This document shows, piece after piece, positions 12,036-23,814 of a stretch of DNA of 64,000 bases (within the stretch, counting starts at the first letter, position 1; the number at the start of each line of letters is the position of its first letter). The position numbers were made by a program, and so were the translations under genes. The notes below the pieces were generated by a model. The model was not told where the DNA came from. It ran no database searches and worked only from the letters and a program-made list of their open reading frames with translations. Source of the stretch: Lumnitzera littorea (lineage: Eukaryota > Streptophyta > Magnoliopsida > Myrtales > Combretaceae); the NCBI GenBank assembly GCA_024138015.1, contig JAMXBB010000004.1:74956809-75020808 (forward strand), in the 5' to 3' direction.

Positions 12036-12894
12036 AAACATGAAGCCATGAAACACCATCCAAAGTTTGATCCTTGGTGCAAAAAAGAAGGGCAATTCAT
12101 AGTCCCTTCCACCTCAAAAGACGTCAACACCGGTTCGTTCGACTCTGAAGAACCAAGCTCAAAATCACACATGGGAGCTAAGGGGCACTAAGACTTATAA
12201 GTCTATGGCAATTTAAGCAAGAACGTGAAAGGTGCGAGGTATTTGGTCTTTGAAATTCCATTTTAAACTCAAATCAAGTGAAAGTTATTGTTTCACAACT
12301 AGATGCATGTTTCAAGAAATTAGGGGGGTAAGGTCAATCTCCACTTTGGGGCAAACCAACATGGGCTCTTACCTACGGAATTGGTAACTTGCTTTTAAAA
12401 AAAAGTTTAGAATGAAAAGAGGTAAGTTGTATCCTATACACTAACCCTTAAACACTTCGAGAGTTGAGTGACATAATGGTGAAAGATTTTTAGACACATT
12501 CCTCAAAGGAGATCTATTTTGAATTTGATACACAGACTAAAAAGAAGTTAGGCATTCATTTTCAAATCCCAAACACATTTATCCTTTGTTAACCTTGTTG
12601 AACTGATTTGGAGTCCTTTCAAATGTAAACCCTATTAAGAACTACCCCATAGTGGGGTAATTTGAAAGTTAGGGTCGTTGATTTGGAGAAAATGTTAGAA
12701 ATCAATTTATGCTTACCTTAGTAACGACAATTCAAAGATAACTTTTGTTTTTGATAAATTGTTTTCTTTGAAGAAGAGCCAAACACATCAAGACCATACA
12801 TATCATACCCAAGCCCATATACTTAGAACACATAGATTTAGGGCCTTGATTCATCTAAAGATAAAGACTCGACAAAAGAGATAATTACTTTTGA

Positions 12895-13015
12895 GGATGA
12901 AAAAGCAAGAAATAATAGAGCAAAGTGAGAAAAAAGGGGGAAAAAAGGAAGAAAAAAGAGAAGAAGGAAAAAAAAAGAGGAAAAAAAACCAAATGAAAGA
13001 AAAAGTAAGAAAGAC
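12895..13015 (+). repeat. polypurine tract in the Tat internal region
   Basis: Almost uninterrupted A and G for about 120 bases (gaaaaaagg/aagaagg pattern). A second, shorter A/G tract lies at 13755-13830. Similar tracts occur at 58245-58310 and 59460-59560 in the related element. Confidence 0.7.
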
Positions 13016-13960
13016 CCAAACATCGGGCTTAGGAAAAGTCTCAACCAAAGAAGGCTTAGAAGCCTAAGTTTCTCTAAAAAACACAAAGTCTTAAATCACA
13101 TTCTCAACCACAAACATAAAACCCTATATTCATTTCAAAATCGCATTCCCAACATAAAACCCCATACCCATTTCGGAATCACACTCCAAATCACGAACAC
13201 AAAACCTTTCTATCCACCTGAATCTCAAACCTAAGATCTCCTCACCCACAATACATCCCCACTTAAAGCTCTTCTGATCTTGAGGGGTAATTTATCTATA
13301 ATAAAAATTATTTTTGAAACTGTGGAAAGTACACATCTAGTTTTTTTTTCCTAAGGGTTCTTAACTTATACACCCAGGTTGGATAAAAGTATTTCTTTCA
13401 AAATAGGCCCTCTCATTAATCCCTTTTGAAATCATTTGACTAAAAGCCCGATTCACAATACAAAAATCGAAAAAGACCTAATAGATTAATTAAAACGTAT
13501 CACTTGCAAACTAAACTATAATTTTTGGAATAGTAGTGAAGAGCGAAATCTAAACTGAGAGTGTGCAAGGAAGTTCTCTTCGACTAAACTAATCACGAGT
13601 TACCTTTTCCTTAGGAAATGAATGTTTAAAATCATAAGGCTTATCCTATAAGCTCAATATTAAGGCTAGAAACTGGGACGAATGTGAGATATCCTACATG
13701 GTTATGTCACTTTCTTTTTAAATAAGAATTTGTATCCGTTAGTAAACTTTCAAGAAAAAAAGAAGAAAAAAGGAAGATGAGAAGGGAGATAAAAGAAAGG
13801 AAAAGAGGGAGAGAAAGTAAAGGCTTGTTACAAGTTTTTTCCATTCATTTTCAAATCCATGTCGGTCTTAGTGGCCAAATCTTCAGCTCATGTCATAAAT
13901 GATTTTCACTAAATTCCTCGTTTGTAAATTTCTAGAGTCAAGAGGTTTTTCAAAAAGTTT

Positions 13961-16900
13961 CACCAAGTTCTCAATATCTCTTTAAGGTCTTAGCCAACTG
14001 AAGGAATACTTCGCCCATCTTAGTTAGTCAACCTATAAGGGGTACGACCAACTCTTTAATATCTCTTTAGGGTCTTAACCAGCTCAAGGAGCACTTCTTC
14101 CATCTTAGTTAGTCAACCCATAGGGGACACAACCAAGTATTCAATATCTTTTTAGGATCTTAGCTAACTCAAGAAGCGTTTTGCCCATCTTAGTTAGTCA
14201 ACCTATAGGAAGCATAACCAAGTCTTTAATATCTCTTTAGGGTCTTAGCCAACTTAAAGAGTACTTCACCTATCTTAGTTAGTCAGCCCATAAAGGACAC
14301 AACTAAGTCTTTAATATCTCTTTAAAGTTTTAGCTAACATAAGGAGCAATTCGCTGATCTTGGTTAGTTAACCTATGGGGTGCACGATCAAGTCATTAAT
14401 ATCTATTTATGATCTTAGCTAGCTTAAGGAGTACTTTACCCGTCTTATCTTGGTTAAACAGCCCATAGGGAGTACGAACAAGTGATCAATATCTCTTTAG
14501 GTTCTTAGCCAATTCAAGGAGTGCTTCGCTCGTCTTATTTAGTCAGCCTATAGGAGGCATAACCAAGTCATTAATATCTCTTTAGGGTTTTAGCCAACTC
14601 AAGGAGCGCTTTATTCATCTTAGTTAGTTAGCCATAGGGGGTATAATCAAGTCGTCAATATCTCTTTAAGGTATTAGTTAGCTTAATGAGTGCTTTGCTC
14701 ATTTCATCTTGGTTAGTCAACCTATAGGGGGCATGACCAAGTCATTAATATCTCTTTAGGGTCTTAACCAGCTTAAGGAGTACTTCACCCATCTTATCTT
14801 AGTTTGTCAACACATAGGTGGCACAACCAAATCCTCAATATCGTTTTACAGTCTTAGCCAGCTTAAGGAAAGCTTCACCTATCTCATCTTGGTTAGTTAG
14901 CCCATAGGGGGCATAATCAAGTCTTCAATATCTCTCTAGGGTCTTAACCAGCTTAAAGAGTACTTCGCCCGTCTTGGTTGGTCAACCCATAGGGGGTACG
15001 ATAAAGTCATTAATATCTCTTTAGGGTCCTAGCCAGCTCAAGAAACACTTCGCCTGTCTTGGTTAGTTAGCCCATGAGGGGCACGACCAAGTCATTAATT
15101 TTTCTTTAGGGTCTTAGCTAGCTCAAAGAACGCTTTGCCTATTTCATCTTGGTTAGTCAGTCCATAGGGGGCACAACCAAATTGTCAATATCTCTTTAGG
15201 GTCTTAGCCAGCTTAAGGTATGCTTTGCCCATTTTATCTTAGTTAGTTAGCGCATAAAGGGCACCACCAAGTTCTCAATATTGCTTTAGAGTCTTAGCTA
15301 GCTCAAGGAGAGCTTCACCCATATCATCTTGGTTAGTCAGCCTATAGGGGCCACGACCAAGTCTTTAATATCTCTTTAGAATCTTAGCCAGCTCAAGGAG
15401 CTCTTCGCTCGTCTTGGTTAGTCAACTCATAAGGGGCATGACCAAGTAGTCAATATCTCTTTAGCATATTAGTCAGCTTAAGAAGTGCTTTGCTTGTTTC
15501 ATCTTGGTTAATTAGCCTATAAGGGGCACAACCAAGTCATCAATATCTCTTTAAGGTCTTAGCTAACTCAAAGAGCACTTCACCTGTGTTATCTTAGTTA
15601 GTCAGCCCATAGGGGGTATGACCGTCCTCAATATCACTTTAAGGTCTTAGGCAACTCAAGGAGCGCTTTGACAATCTCATCTTGGTTAATCAGTCCATAA
15701 GGGGGCATGACCAAATTGTTAATATCTCTTTAGGGTCTTAGCCAGCTTAAGCTGTGCTTGGTCTATTTTTGTTAGTCAGCCTATAGGAGGCAATACCAAG
15801 TTTTTAGTATCTCTTTAGGGTCTTAACTAGCTTAAGGAGCGCTTTGCTAATTCTCTTTAAGGTTTTAGCCAGCTCAAGGAGTGCTTTGCTAATTCTCTTT
15901 AAGGTCTTAGCCAGCTCAAGGAGCACTTTGCCCATTTCATCTTAGTTAGTTAGCCTCTAGGGGGCAGAATAAAGTCGTCAATATTTCTTTAGGGTTTTAG
16001 CTAGCTCAAGGAGCACTTTGCCCATTTCATCTTGGTTAGTCAACCTCTAGGGGGCATAACAAAGTCGTCAATATTTCTTTAGGGTCTTAGCCAGCTTAAG
16101 GAGCGCTTTGCCCATTCTCTTTAAGGTCTTAGCCAGCTCAAGCAGCACTTTGCCCATTTTATCTTGGTTAGTCAGCCTCTAGGGGGCACAACGAAGTCGT
16201 CAATATTTCTTTAGGGTCTTAGCCAGATCAAAGAGTACTTTGCCCGTCTCATCTTAGTTAGTCAACCCATTGAAGGCATGACCAAGTCATCAATATCTCT
16301 TTAGGGTCTTAACCAGTTCAAGGAGCTCTTCACCAGTCTTAGTTAGTTAGCCCATAAGGGGCACGACCAAGTCATCAATATCTTTTTAGGGTATTAGCCA
16401 GCTTAAGGAGCGTTTCACCCATTTCATCTTAGTTAATCAGCCTATAGGGGGTGCAACTAAGTCGTTAATTTCTCTTTAAGGTTTTGGTCAACTTAAGAAG
16501 CACTTCACCTGTCTTATCTTAGTTAGTCAGCCCATAGGGGGTATAACCAAGTCCTCAATATCGCTTTAGGGTCTTAGCCAGGTTAAGAAGTGCTTTGCCC
16601 TATCTCATCTTAGTTAGTCAACCTATAAGGGGCACAACCAAATCTTCAATATCTCTTTAAGATATTAGCCTACTTAAGGAGCTCTTCGCCTGTCTTATCT
16701 TAGTTAGTTAGTCCATAGGGGATACGACCAAGTCATCAATATCTCTTTAAGGTATTATCCAGCAAGCAGTGCTTTTCCCATTTCATCTTAGTTAGTCAAC
16801 CCATAAAGGGCATGACCAAGTCGTTAATATCTCTTTAGGGTCTTAGCTAACTCAAGGAGCACTTCATCTATCTTATCTTGGTTAGTTAGCTCATAGGGGG

Positions 16901-17262
16901 GCACGACCAAGTTGTCAATATCTCTTTAGGGTCTTAGCCAACTCAAGGAGCACCTCGCCCATCTTATCTTAGTTAGTCGGCTCATAGGGGGCATAACTAA
17001 GTCATCAATATCTCTTTAAGGATCTTAGCCAGTTCAAGGAGCGCTTTGCCCATCTTGATTAGTCAGCCCATAAGGAGCACAACTAAGTCTTTAATATCTC
17101 TTCAAAGTCTTAGCTGGCCCAAGGAGCGCTTCACCCGTCTCATCTTGGTTAGCCAGCCTATAGGGGGGTACGACTAAGTCGTCAATATTTTTTTAGGGCC
17201 TTAACTAGCTCCGAGAGCGCTTTACCCATTCATTTAGGATAACCAGCTAACAGGGGTGCTAC
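13961..17262 (+). repeat. minisatellite array, about 39 units of 84-90 bp, in the Tat 3' UTR
   Basis: The unit core reads AATATCTCTTTAGGGTCTTA, then a GCCAGCTCAAGGAGCGCTT-like half, then GTTAGTCAGCCCATAGGGGG and a GACCAAGTC-like end. Counting occurrences of the core gives about 39, at intervals of 83-92 bp. Three exceptions, near 15853, 15893 and 16113, are short units of 40-47 bp. Early units (14058-14309) are mostly 84 bp and later ones mostly 90 bp; the difference is a six-base ATCTTG-like insertion in the middle. The array ends about 160 bp before the polypurine tract, inside the 3' UTR of the element. Tandem arrays at this position are known in Tat/Ogre elements. Unit-to-unit divergence by eye is moderate, so the array is not freshly homogenised. 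Confidence 0.92.
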
Positions 17263-17423
17263 CTTCACCACTGTTCTTTTGGAGTTCTTTGTCACAAAAC
17301 CCCCAACAAATCAGCCCTAAGATAACTAGCTAATCGTAATGCTTTTTAGGACATAGTCAATCCCCAAGGCAAAAATGGTGTCTCTTTTATTTTTGTGGCA
17401 AAGTTTTATTTAAACTTCATTAT

Positions 17424-17436
17424 AAAGAGGGGCAAT
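17424..17436 (+). other. polypurine tract of the Tat element
   Basis: AAAGAGGGGCAAT stands directly before the 3' LTR start TGTAAAAACCC. Its position and purine content fit the plus-strand primer. Confidence 0.75.
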
Positions 17437-20400
17437 TGTAAAAACCCAATTTTTGGCCCCTCTTTTTTTGTTTTTTAAAAGGGGGGTCCTAATTCAAAAA
17501 TAAATAAACAAATGAAAATAAATAAAAAATAAAATATTGAAAAATGATAAAAATACAGAAAAATGAAAAAAAAAAAGAAAAATTATGAAGCTTTTTTAGG
17601 AAAATAAATTTTTAGAAAGAAAAAACAGTTTAAGGTCAATGGATTTAGTTTTAACTTGGTTCAATTAGCTTTATTTTAGAGAGTCTCATATTTTAAGTAC
17701 AATTTAATCATACTAAATGTAAAGGCATAGGCTAACAGTTTAACAAATAAGCATTTTAGCATTGGCATTGGGTTAGCTTCAGGTCTTAAATTCGAATCTT
17801 ACTAGGCACACATGTGCCTTTTTATTTTTTCTTTCATTTGTTAAAATTAGTTAAGTGTGCGGGATTCAAATCTAATTTTATATCTTATCAAATCTTTTGA
17901 ATCTAATGCGATAGAGATTTGTAAGATTCAAATATAAGATTTTTATCAAATCGGATTTGAATCGATATAAATATTTAAACCTATTTTAGATTGATTTGTT
18001 TTCTGAATTTTATATATATCGTCCGTGCAGCATAAAAAGGAGTACATAATTACTCATCCAAAAAAAAAAAAAAAGAAATGTCCACTTTCATTCAATTCCT
18101 TCTCCTATTACAACCACAACAGTCCACTTCTACATTATTGAACTCGACATAGTAAAACCCCAAAACTACACAACTTAGCACACCATACCCAACCCAACTC
18201 ACGACCATCTTACACCATAACTCATGCGGCCACCAATTACACACGGCCGTAGCTAATCACACTAAGTAGCGCACATGCACATCTCCTTCGCACAATGACT
18301 GTACTTCACAGCATAATTAGCTCAGCAGCTGAAAGCTCCTCAAGCCAACACTAGCAAACAGCAAAACACACATCGACAACTCGATCGAGCAATCAACCAA
18401 TCACAGCCATACTATCCTATGCCTTGCACAACTGCACCTTACACAGTCTATACACTGCTGCAACACAACATGATTACGCCACAACAAGCTACATCCATGA
18501 CCAATCACAATCCCCACAAATACTGTACGAATAGCTACACATCCATAATGCTGCACAACTCACCGTCACCATTGATAGCAGAACACGCAAGCATACATTC
18601 ATGATCAGCCATACCCAACAACCAACTTCTCTCTCATGACCTACGATCCGTATCAACTAATACACGACCTCCCATGCATGAACACAGTAGTAGACCCTAA
18701 GTTCCACTCTCGCTTAATAGCTTGCGATGCTTGTCCAATTCATACACACACGAATCCTTGCCAACATCGACCACAGCTGATAGCAACTCATGAGCACTGA
18801 TACACACTCGATACTATTGCATACAACAAAGAAATACGCCTAAGCACACAATGGATATTGTAATACACATAGCCAACATTGATCAACACTCCATCAACAA
18901 CAGGAGAACACGTTGCACATACACATGAGAATATGCTGCACACGCATGCCACAGTAGCACATACCCATAACTCTAACACGAATAGTAGCAGCGATCAACA
19001 CGACTATTAGCAGCGACACAACTTTAGCTGAATCCCACAGTAGTGACCACGCATCCACTTACTATTGTAATCACTACTCCACCATTATGATCTTGCACGC
19101 ACCAAACCTAACAGTAAGTGCGCTACCAACCAAGCTACGTGAACCACCTACGAATCCACTGCACGAGCAACACCATCCTTCTTTTGAACACATTGTCTAC
19201 ACTGTCCATTCCCTATGCCTCACACCTTGCCTTCGTCGACCACACACACCTATACCACTTCACTATCCTATGTACACACAAATTCTCATCACTGCAGCAC
19301 TTCGCCGACTTACGCTTACTAACTCCAAACATTCTCGAATCACCACCAATCGTGACAACATTAGTCCCATACCCCCATTCTCTAATCAGATACACATGAG
19401 AACATTGGTTCCCGCTTAAGAAACTGCCTAAAAATGCCCAAATCGAAGCTTCCACGTGCTGCCTTCTCAACACTAGTTGTGACCTGACCCAGTTACTATT
19501 CAACTGGATCTGATCTGACCCACCACTAGGTCCAACCCACTTATGATTGCAAGTTCAGGTCTAGCTTTTTCTTCCTTTATTTCATTATTTCTTTTTTCTT
19601 TTTTTTTTCTTATTTTGTTAGTTAGCTAATTAGTTGCAAATAAAAATAATAATAATAAAATTAAGAAAAAATCTTTCAATAAATTTTTAGGGCCTTTTCA
19701 AAATTTTTTTAGGAAACATGTTTTATTGCTTAGAAATATTTTTTAAAATGTTTGTCTAGGTAGTTGCTTAAAAGTATAAAAAGAAAAAAATAAAAATATA
19801 TGTTAGCTTACATTTTTTTAAATTATTATTATATTATATTATATTTATTTATTTCTTTATGTAGGTAGTTATTTAATATGTAAATAATATATATTAGCTT
19901 AGGAGATTTGTTTAGCATTAAGTCTTTTTTAGGATTTTTTATTTAGAAAAATTATTTTTAGAAATAAAAATTAGTAAAAAATTTTAAGACGTTTTAGGGA
20001 GTTTGTTTTTTTTTTTATACTCAAGAATTATGACCCATTAGATTTTTGTTTTGAAAAAAGTAAATTGATAACAACGTAAATTCAGTTGATTTTCAAAGTT
20101 AAAACAAATCAACACGCTAAAGTTTTTGGAAAGAACTACAGTCGTTTAATCCCGACTAGCGGATACGTAAGTATTTTCGAGGCAACATTAAAATCTATAG
20201 AGACTTAGTTTTTTTCATTTCTTTTGGTTTTTATTTTTCTTAAAAATATTTAAAAAGGACAATTTTGATAAATAAGCCTAATGTGGGAAAATAGATAGCG
20301 GTACCCGTTAAAGTTTAATAGGTTAGCCCCCCGAATTTGGAACCCTTTAGTTTTTTTTCTTTTTTAAATTGAAATCAAAGACCAATAGTTAAAACGTAGT

Positions 20401-20602
20401 TAATCCACCTAATTGATTATGATTTCTTTTTTTTTTTTTTCCGACTTTGATCGGATAGCGACTCTAAAAGTTTTTTTAAAAGAACTAGGATTTCCTAATT
20501 TCTCTAGTCGAGGATTAATACTGAATGGATTGGAGTTTAGTAACAATCAAAAAGTAGGAAATAAAATTAAATAACAAGAAACCAAAAAAATTAGGCTCAA
20601 CA
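17437..20602 (+). repeat. 3' LTR of the Tat element (3166 bp)
   Basis: It begins TGTAAAAACCC after the polypurine tract and ends GGCTCAACA. The part from 18434 onward matches the truncated 5' LTR. A TATA-like element at 18031 precedes a 1.4-kb section very rich in A and C (18110-19540). The last kilobase is AT-rich and shared with the other Tat LTRs in the window. Confidence 0.85.
18029..18040 (+). promoter_or_regulatory. LTR TATA-like promoter element
   Basis: GCAGCATAAAAAGG here corresponds to GCAGTATAAAAAGG at 50887-50901 in the other Tat LTR. In both, the A/C-rich section begins about 80-100 bases later. Confidence 0.5.
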
Positions 20603-21240
20603 ACCGGTCATCGCTCTTCTATCAAAACAACTCCAATTCTAACACCCAATGGATCATATTTTAGCTTGAATATCTTATCAAAGTCAGGTATGGCTAGTAT
20701 AGGAGGTCATCATCAACTTCTCCTTATTCTCTTTAAAGCTCTTCCATGCTTTCTCAGTCTATTGGAACTCAACGTTTTTCCTGATCAACATGGTTAAAGG
20801 TGCTGCAATGGTGCTAAAGTTGTAGATAAACCCCCTATAAAATGAAGCTAAACCATGGAAGCTCCATACATCCAAGCTACTTTGTAAGGTCGACCAATCT
20901 ATGATAGCTCACACCTTCTTGTCAATAACAAATATTTCTCCCCCCAATACAACATATTCTAGGAATACAACTTTTGTCCAATGGAAAATACATTTCTCAA
21001 TTACTTAACATGAGTACCCAAATCTGCATAATAGACTGCGATGTTGTCAAAGTAGATGATGACACATTTGTCATTTAATGGTCTAAGGACATAGTTCATC
21101 AACTGCATGAAGGTATTAAGGGCATTAATCAAGCCAAAAGGCATGACAAGCTGCTCATATAGTCTATGTCTCATCTTAAAGGCTATTTTCCATTCATCTC
21201 CTGACCTCATTTGAATTTAGTGGGCTACTCTTTAAATCAA
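20603..21240 (-). pseudogene. gypsy reverse transcriptase fragment, active site altered
   Basis: The minus frame 21001-21210 reads EWKIAFKMRHRLYEQLVMPF then GLINALNTFMQLMN, the fingers/palm region of gypsy RT. It continues to VIIYFDNIAVY at 21043-21054. The catalytic motif is normally YFDD; here the second Asp is Asn, a G-to-A change. Further left, near 20620-20700, traces of the RT-RNase H connection (a PILA..DFDKIFKL-like stretch) appear before the sequence stops at the Tat LTR. Inactive. Confidence 0.65.
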
Positions 21241-23547
21241 TCTTTGAAAATATCTATGTTCCATAGAGTCCACTAAGCATTTCATTAAGCCAAGGTATTG
21301 GATATATGTACCTAATGGTAATCTTATTAGTAGCTCGACTATTAATGTACATACACTAAGATTTGTCCTTCTTTAGGACAAGTAGGGTTAGCACAACTCA
21401 TAGGCTCATGCTCTATTAGACATATCCTTTCTCAATGAGCTCATCCACTTGCCATGTAAGCGTAGTTACCTACTTGGGATTAAGTTTTTAAGCCGATCTA
21501 TTAGGTAGGCCAGCTCCAAGCTACGAATCAATACAATTCTTAATTCCTTTAAGTGAGGGTAATCCAATAAGTAAGTCTTCAAGGGAATAGGTCTTCAAAC
21601 TCTTCAATCAACCTTTGAACTTCTTCAGGAAAGGACCTCGTCTCTCTCATTTCCAACAATCTTTGGACTAGAAGGAACACGAGGTTTTTTGATTTGGCTA
21701 CTTCAGTTAATTCGGCTCAGGATATTATAAGGATTTCTTCTTGATAGCTTAGGAAATCTGGGCTTATGCTTCTTGGACTTCCTTAAGATTCATTAGGAGT
21801 AGCACGACCTTCTTTCCATCCTTCTAAAACATATGGGTGTTCTTGTATTTATCGTATATCACCCTTTAGTTAAAGATAAAAGGTTAGCCCAAGAGAATGT
21901 GACATCATAAAGTACTTCATCCTTACACTTATCTCTAATTAAGAATGGCACACACACTTGCTTTGCCACTTGTAAGGCTCCCTTTTCATATAAATAGTGG
22001 ATTTTGTAAGGTTTAAGATGTAGAGTAGTAGGTAGCTTTGGGGTATTTACTATGTATTAGGCAAAAATGATAGTTTAGCTACCTCCATCAATGATTAAGG
22101 TACACAAGCTACATTTAACCTAGTAATCGGTATGGGAAAAGGTTCTCTTTATACTTGTTCTCATTTGATGCAACGACATTGAGCACTTGTTGTATAACCA
22201 TGCTCAAATACTAACCTGGTTCAGGTTAGACAAAGGCCTCAAGGTCATCTTTATAATTAGGTAGCAAGTGTTTGACCTTGTCGTTCTCTTCCCCTCTACT
22301 AACACTCCCTACCTCAAACTGAGGATTTTCTCCCTCAATGGTCATCACACGTCGGTTTAGACATTGAATGACCATGTGTCCAAAATCAAGACACATGAAG
22401 CACTTGATTTCTTTAGTCTTGTAACTAGAGCTCTACCTACTACCTTTCTTTAGCTCAAGCTCATCATCCTAGCCTTCCCTCGACCATCTTTAGGTCTATC
22501 ATTACACAGGCTATGTTAATTTGCTTCTCTACCTTGCTCGGATCAACCATAAATAGGTCAACTTTATGGAGCAAGTCATCTTACTAAAGCTCACCTTAGC
22601 AGATTGTGCCTTTGCTATTCTACTCTATATGTGATCTTGATGACATCATCTAAGGAATTAATGCGCTGGACTTCCATAACATGACCTATGTCATATTTTA
22701 GGTTAGAAATGAATCTAAAGATGGTTCTAGACTCAGGTTCTCCTAGTCTATACCTCATCATTAGCATCTGAAATTCATGAACACATTCATCTACACTTCG
22801 TGCTACTTATCTTAATTCCTTGAGCTTCTTAAAGGTGTCTTACTCATAGTAATCAAGACTGAAGCGACATCTCATTACGCTCTTCATCTTGTTACACATC
22901 TTGACTTTACACCAGTCATTTCTTCTAGAGCTAATTGTAGCTTCTTCTACCATATTACTACATAACCAATGAATTCTAGGGTAGCAAGTTGCACTTTCAT
23001 ATAATCCTCATAGTCATAATAGTCATCAATCTTCTCCTCCTAATTAAAGTATACATCATCAGTACAATTACCAAAGAAACTTGGAATTTATATTTTCACA
23101 TTGTCTGTGCCCCTTAGAGCTTGGACACCTCATACTTTGAATTTGTAAAAGTTGTCATCGTCTTCCTCTTCTCAGCAACATTATCTAACTCAATTCTTCT
23201 TGGAGCTCTTCTTACTACTTATCTGTCCCAAACTACAGGAGCACTTACCATATTGTTTGCTCAAAGCCTTACTCCCTATACTCTGCGCAACTATCCATTA
23301 GCTCGTTCACTAATAAGAATGCCATCAATAGGTTAGACATCTACAAATATCTACATAGTGACAACCAGATTAGCTACCACAATAGTTAAATCTTGTATTT
23401 TCTCATCTGTTAACTATAGGGTCAACTGATCATGTTGCTCATCGGTTAACCATAGGGTCAACTAATCATGTTGGTCATAGCCAGAGTCACCATTCACCTT
23501 ATCACATATGCTTCCTTATACACTAGGATTTGACATTTCCATTAGTA
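21241..23547 (-). pseudogene. gypsy gag and protease region, degenerate
   Basis: The frame begins near ATG 23547 (MEMSNPSV) and is interrupted repeatedly. A gag capsid-like stretch lies around 22560-23000. A well kept CCHC zinc knuckle, CFMCLDFGHMVIQC, is at 22361-22402 and marks the nucleocapsid end of gag. The protease is expected between about 21850 and 22200 and is only faintly visible. The intact zinc knuckle amid many stops is chance survival rather than evidence of function. Confidence 0.6.
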
Positions 23548-23799
23548 AAATAGTTACTACTTAGTTTAATCAATAAATTTGCAAGATAATAGGAACTCTA
23601 AAACACCGCTACACGTACGACACTTCCACTAAGCCTAAAAACACAAACCTTACATGTAACACTACTTTAGTTATTACCACCAATATTCCAAACACCAACA
23701 TACATATAACCCGACATTAACAACACTATTGTAACCATAAACTCAATTACCTAAAGTACAACAGAACGCACACAGAAGCCCTCTCAATCAAAACCTCAA

Positions 23800-23811
23800 G
23801 CTATGACACTA
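23800..23811 (-). other. primer binding site (initiator tRNA-Met type)
   Basis: On the minus strand it reads TAGTGTCATAGC, which matches TGGTATCAGAGC at 9 of 12 positions. It lies between the gag start and the LTR of the minus-strand gypsy remnant. Confidence 0.5.
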
Positions 23812-23814
23812 AGA

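Larger units (their letters stand above)
10647..13960 (+). other. non-coding internal region of the Tat element
   Basis: There is no conserved protein here. The stretch just after the primer site and the stretch 11880-13450 are both recognisably related to the second Tat element (after 52490, and 58390-59980 respectively). They therefore belong to the element rather than to an insertion. A 117-codon open frame (11838-12191) spans a short tandem repeat; it is rich in Pro, Ser, Lys and Gln, ends shortly after the repeat, and its counterpart in the other element is not open. I treat it as fortuitous. Confidence 0.55.
8425..20602 (+). mobile_element. non-autonomous Tat/Ogre-lineage gypsy element with 3' UTR tandem array
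   Basis: Two direct repeats, 8425-10626 and 18434-20602, are colinear by eye over about 2.2 kb and act as LTRs. The 5' copy lacks the first 1.0 kb. A TGGCAACTCCACTAGGG primer site follows the left LTR. PPT AAAGAGGGGCAAT and LTR start TGTAAAAACCC mark the 3' end. Between them there is no gag, protease, RT or integrase: only AT-rich leader, a 36-bp-type repeat, polypurine stretches and a 3.3-kb minisatellite. The primer site sequence and LTR end (GGCTCAACA, compare GGCTCGACA in the element at 49.9-61.2 kb) are those of the plant Tat/Ogre group. Its missing left LTR end abuts a truncated Athila element, so the junction is a rearrangement, not a clean insertion. Confidence 0.75.

Noticed and set aside
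12838..13086. Phe/Leu-rich minus-strand frames resembling membrane proteins
   Set aside because: Complement of an A/G tract; the translation is a composition effect.
13961..17262. CRISPR-like array
   Set aside because: Units are contiguous with no unique spacers, the genome is a plant, and the array lies in a retrotransposon 3' UTR.
18419..18604. Small frame similar to the one at 8416-8598
   Set aside because: The likeness follows from the LTR duplication; there is no sign of protein-level constraint, and the left copy starts in Athila sequence.
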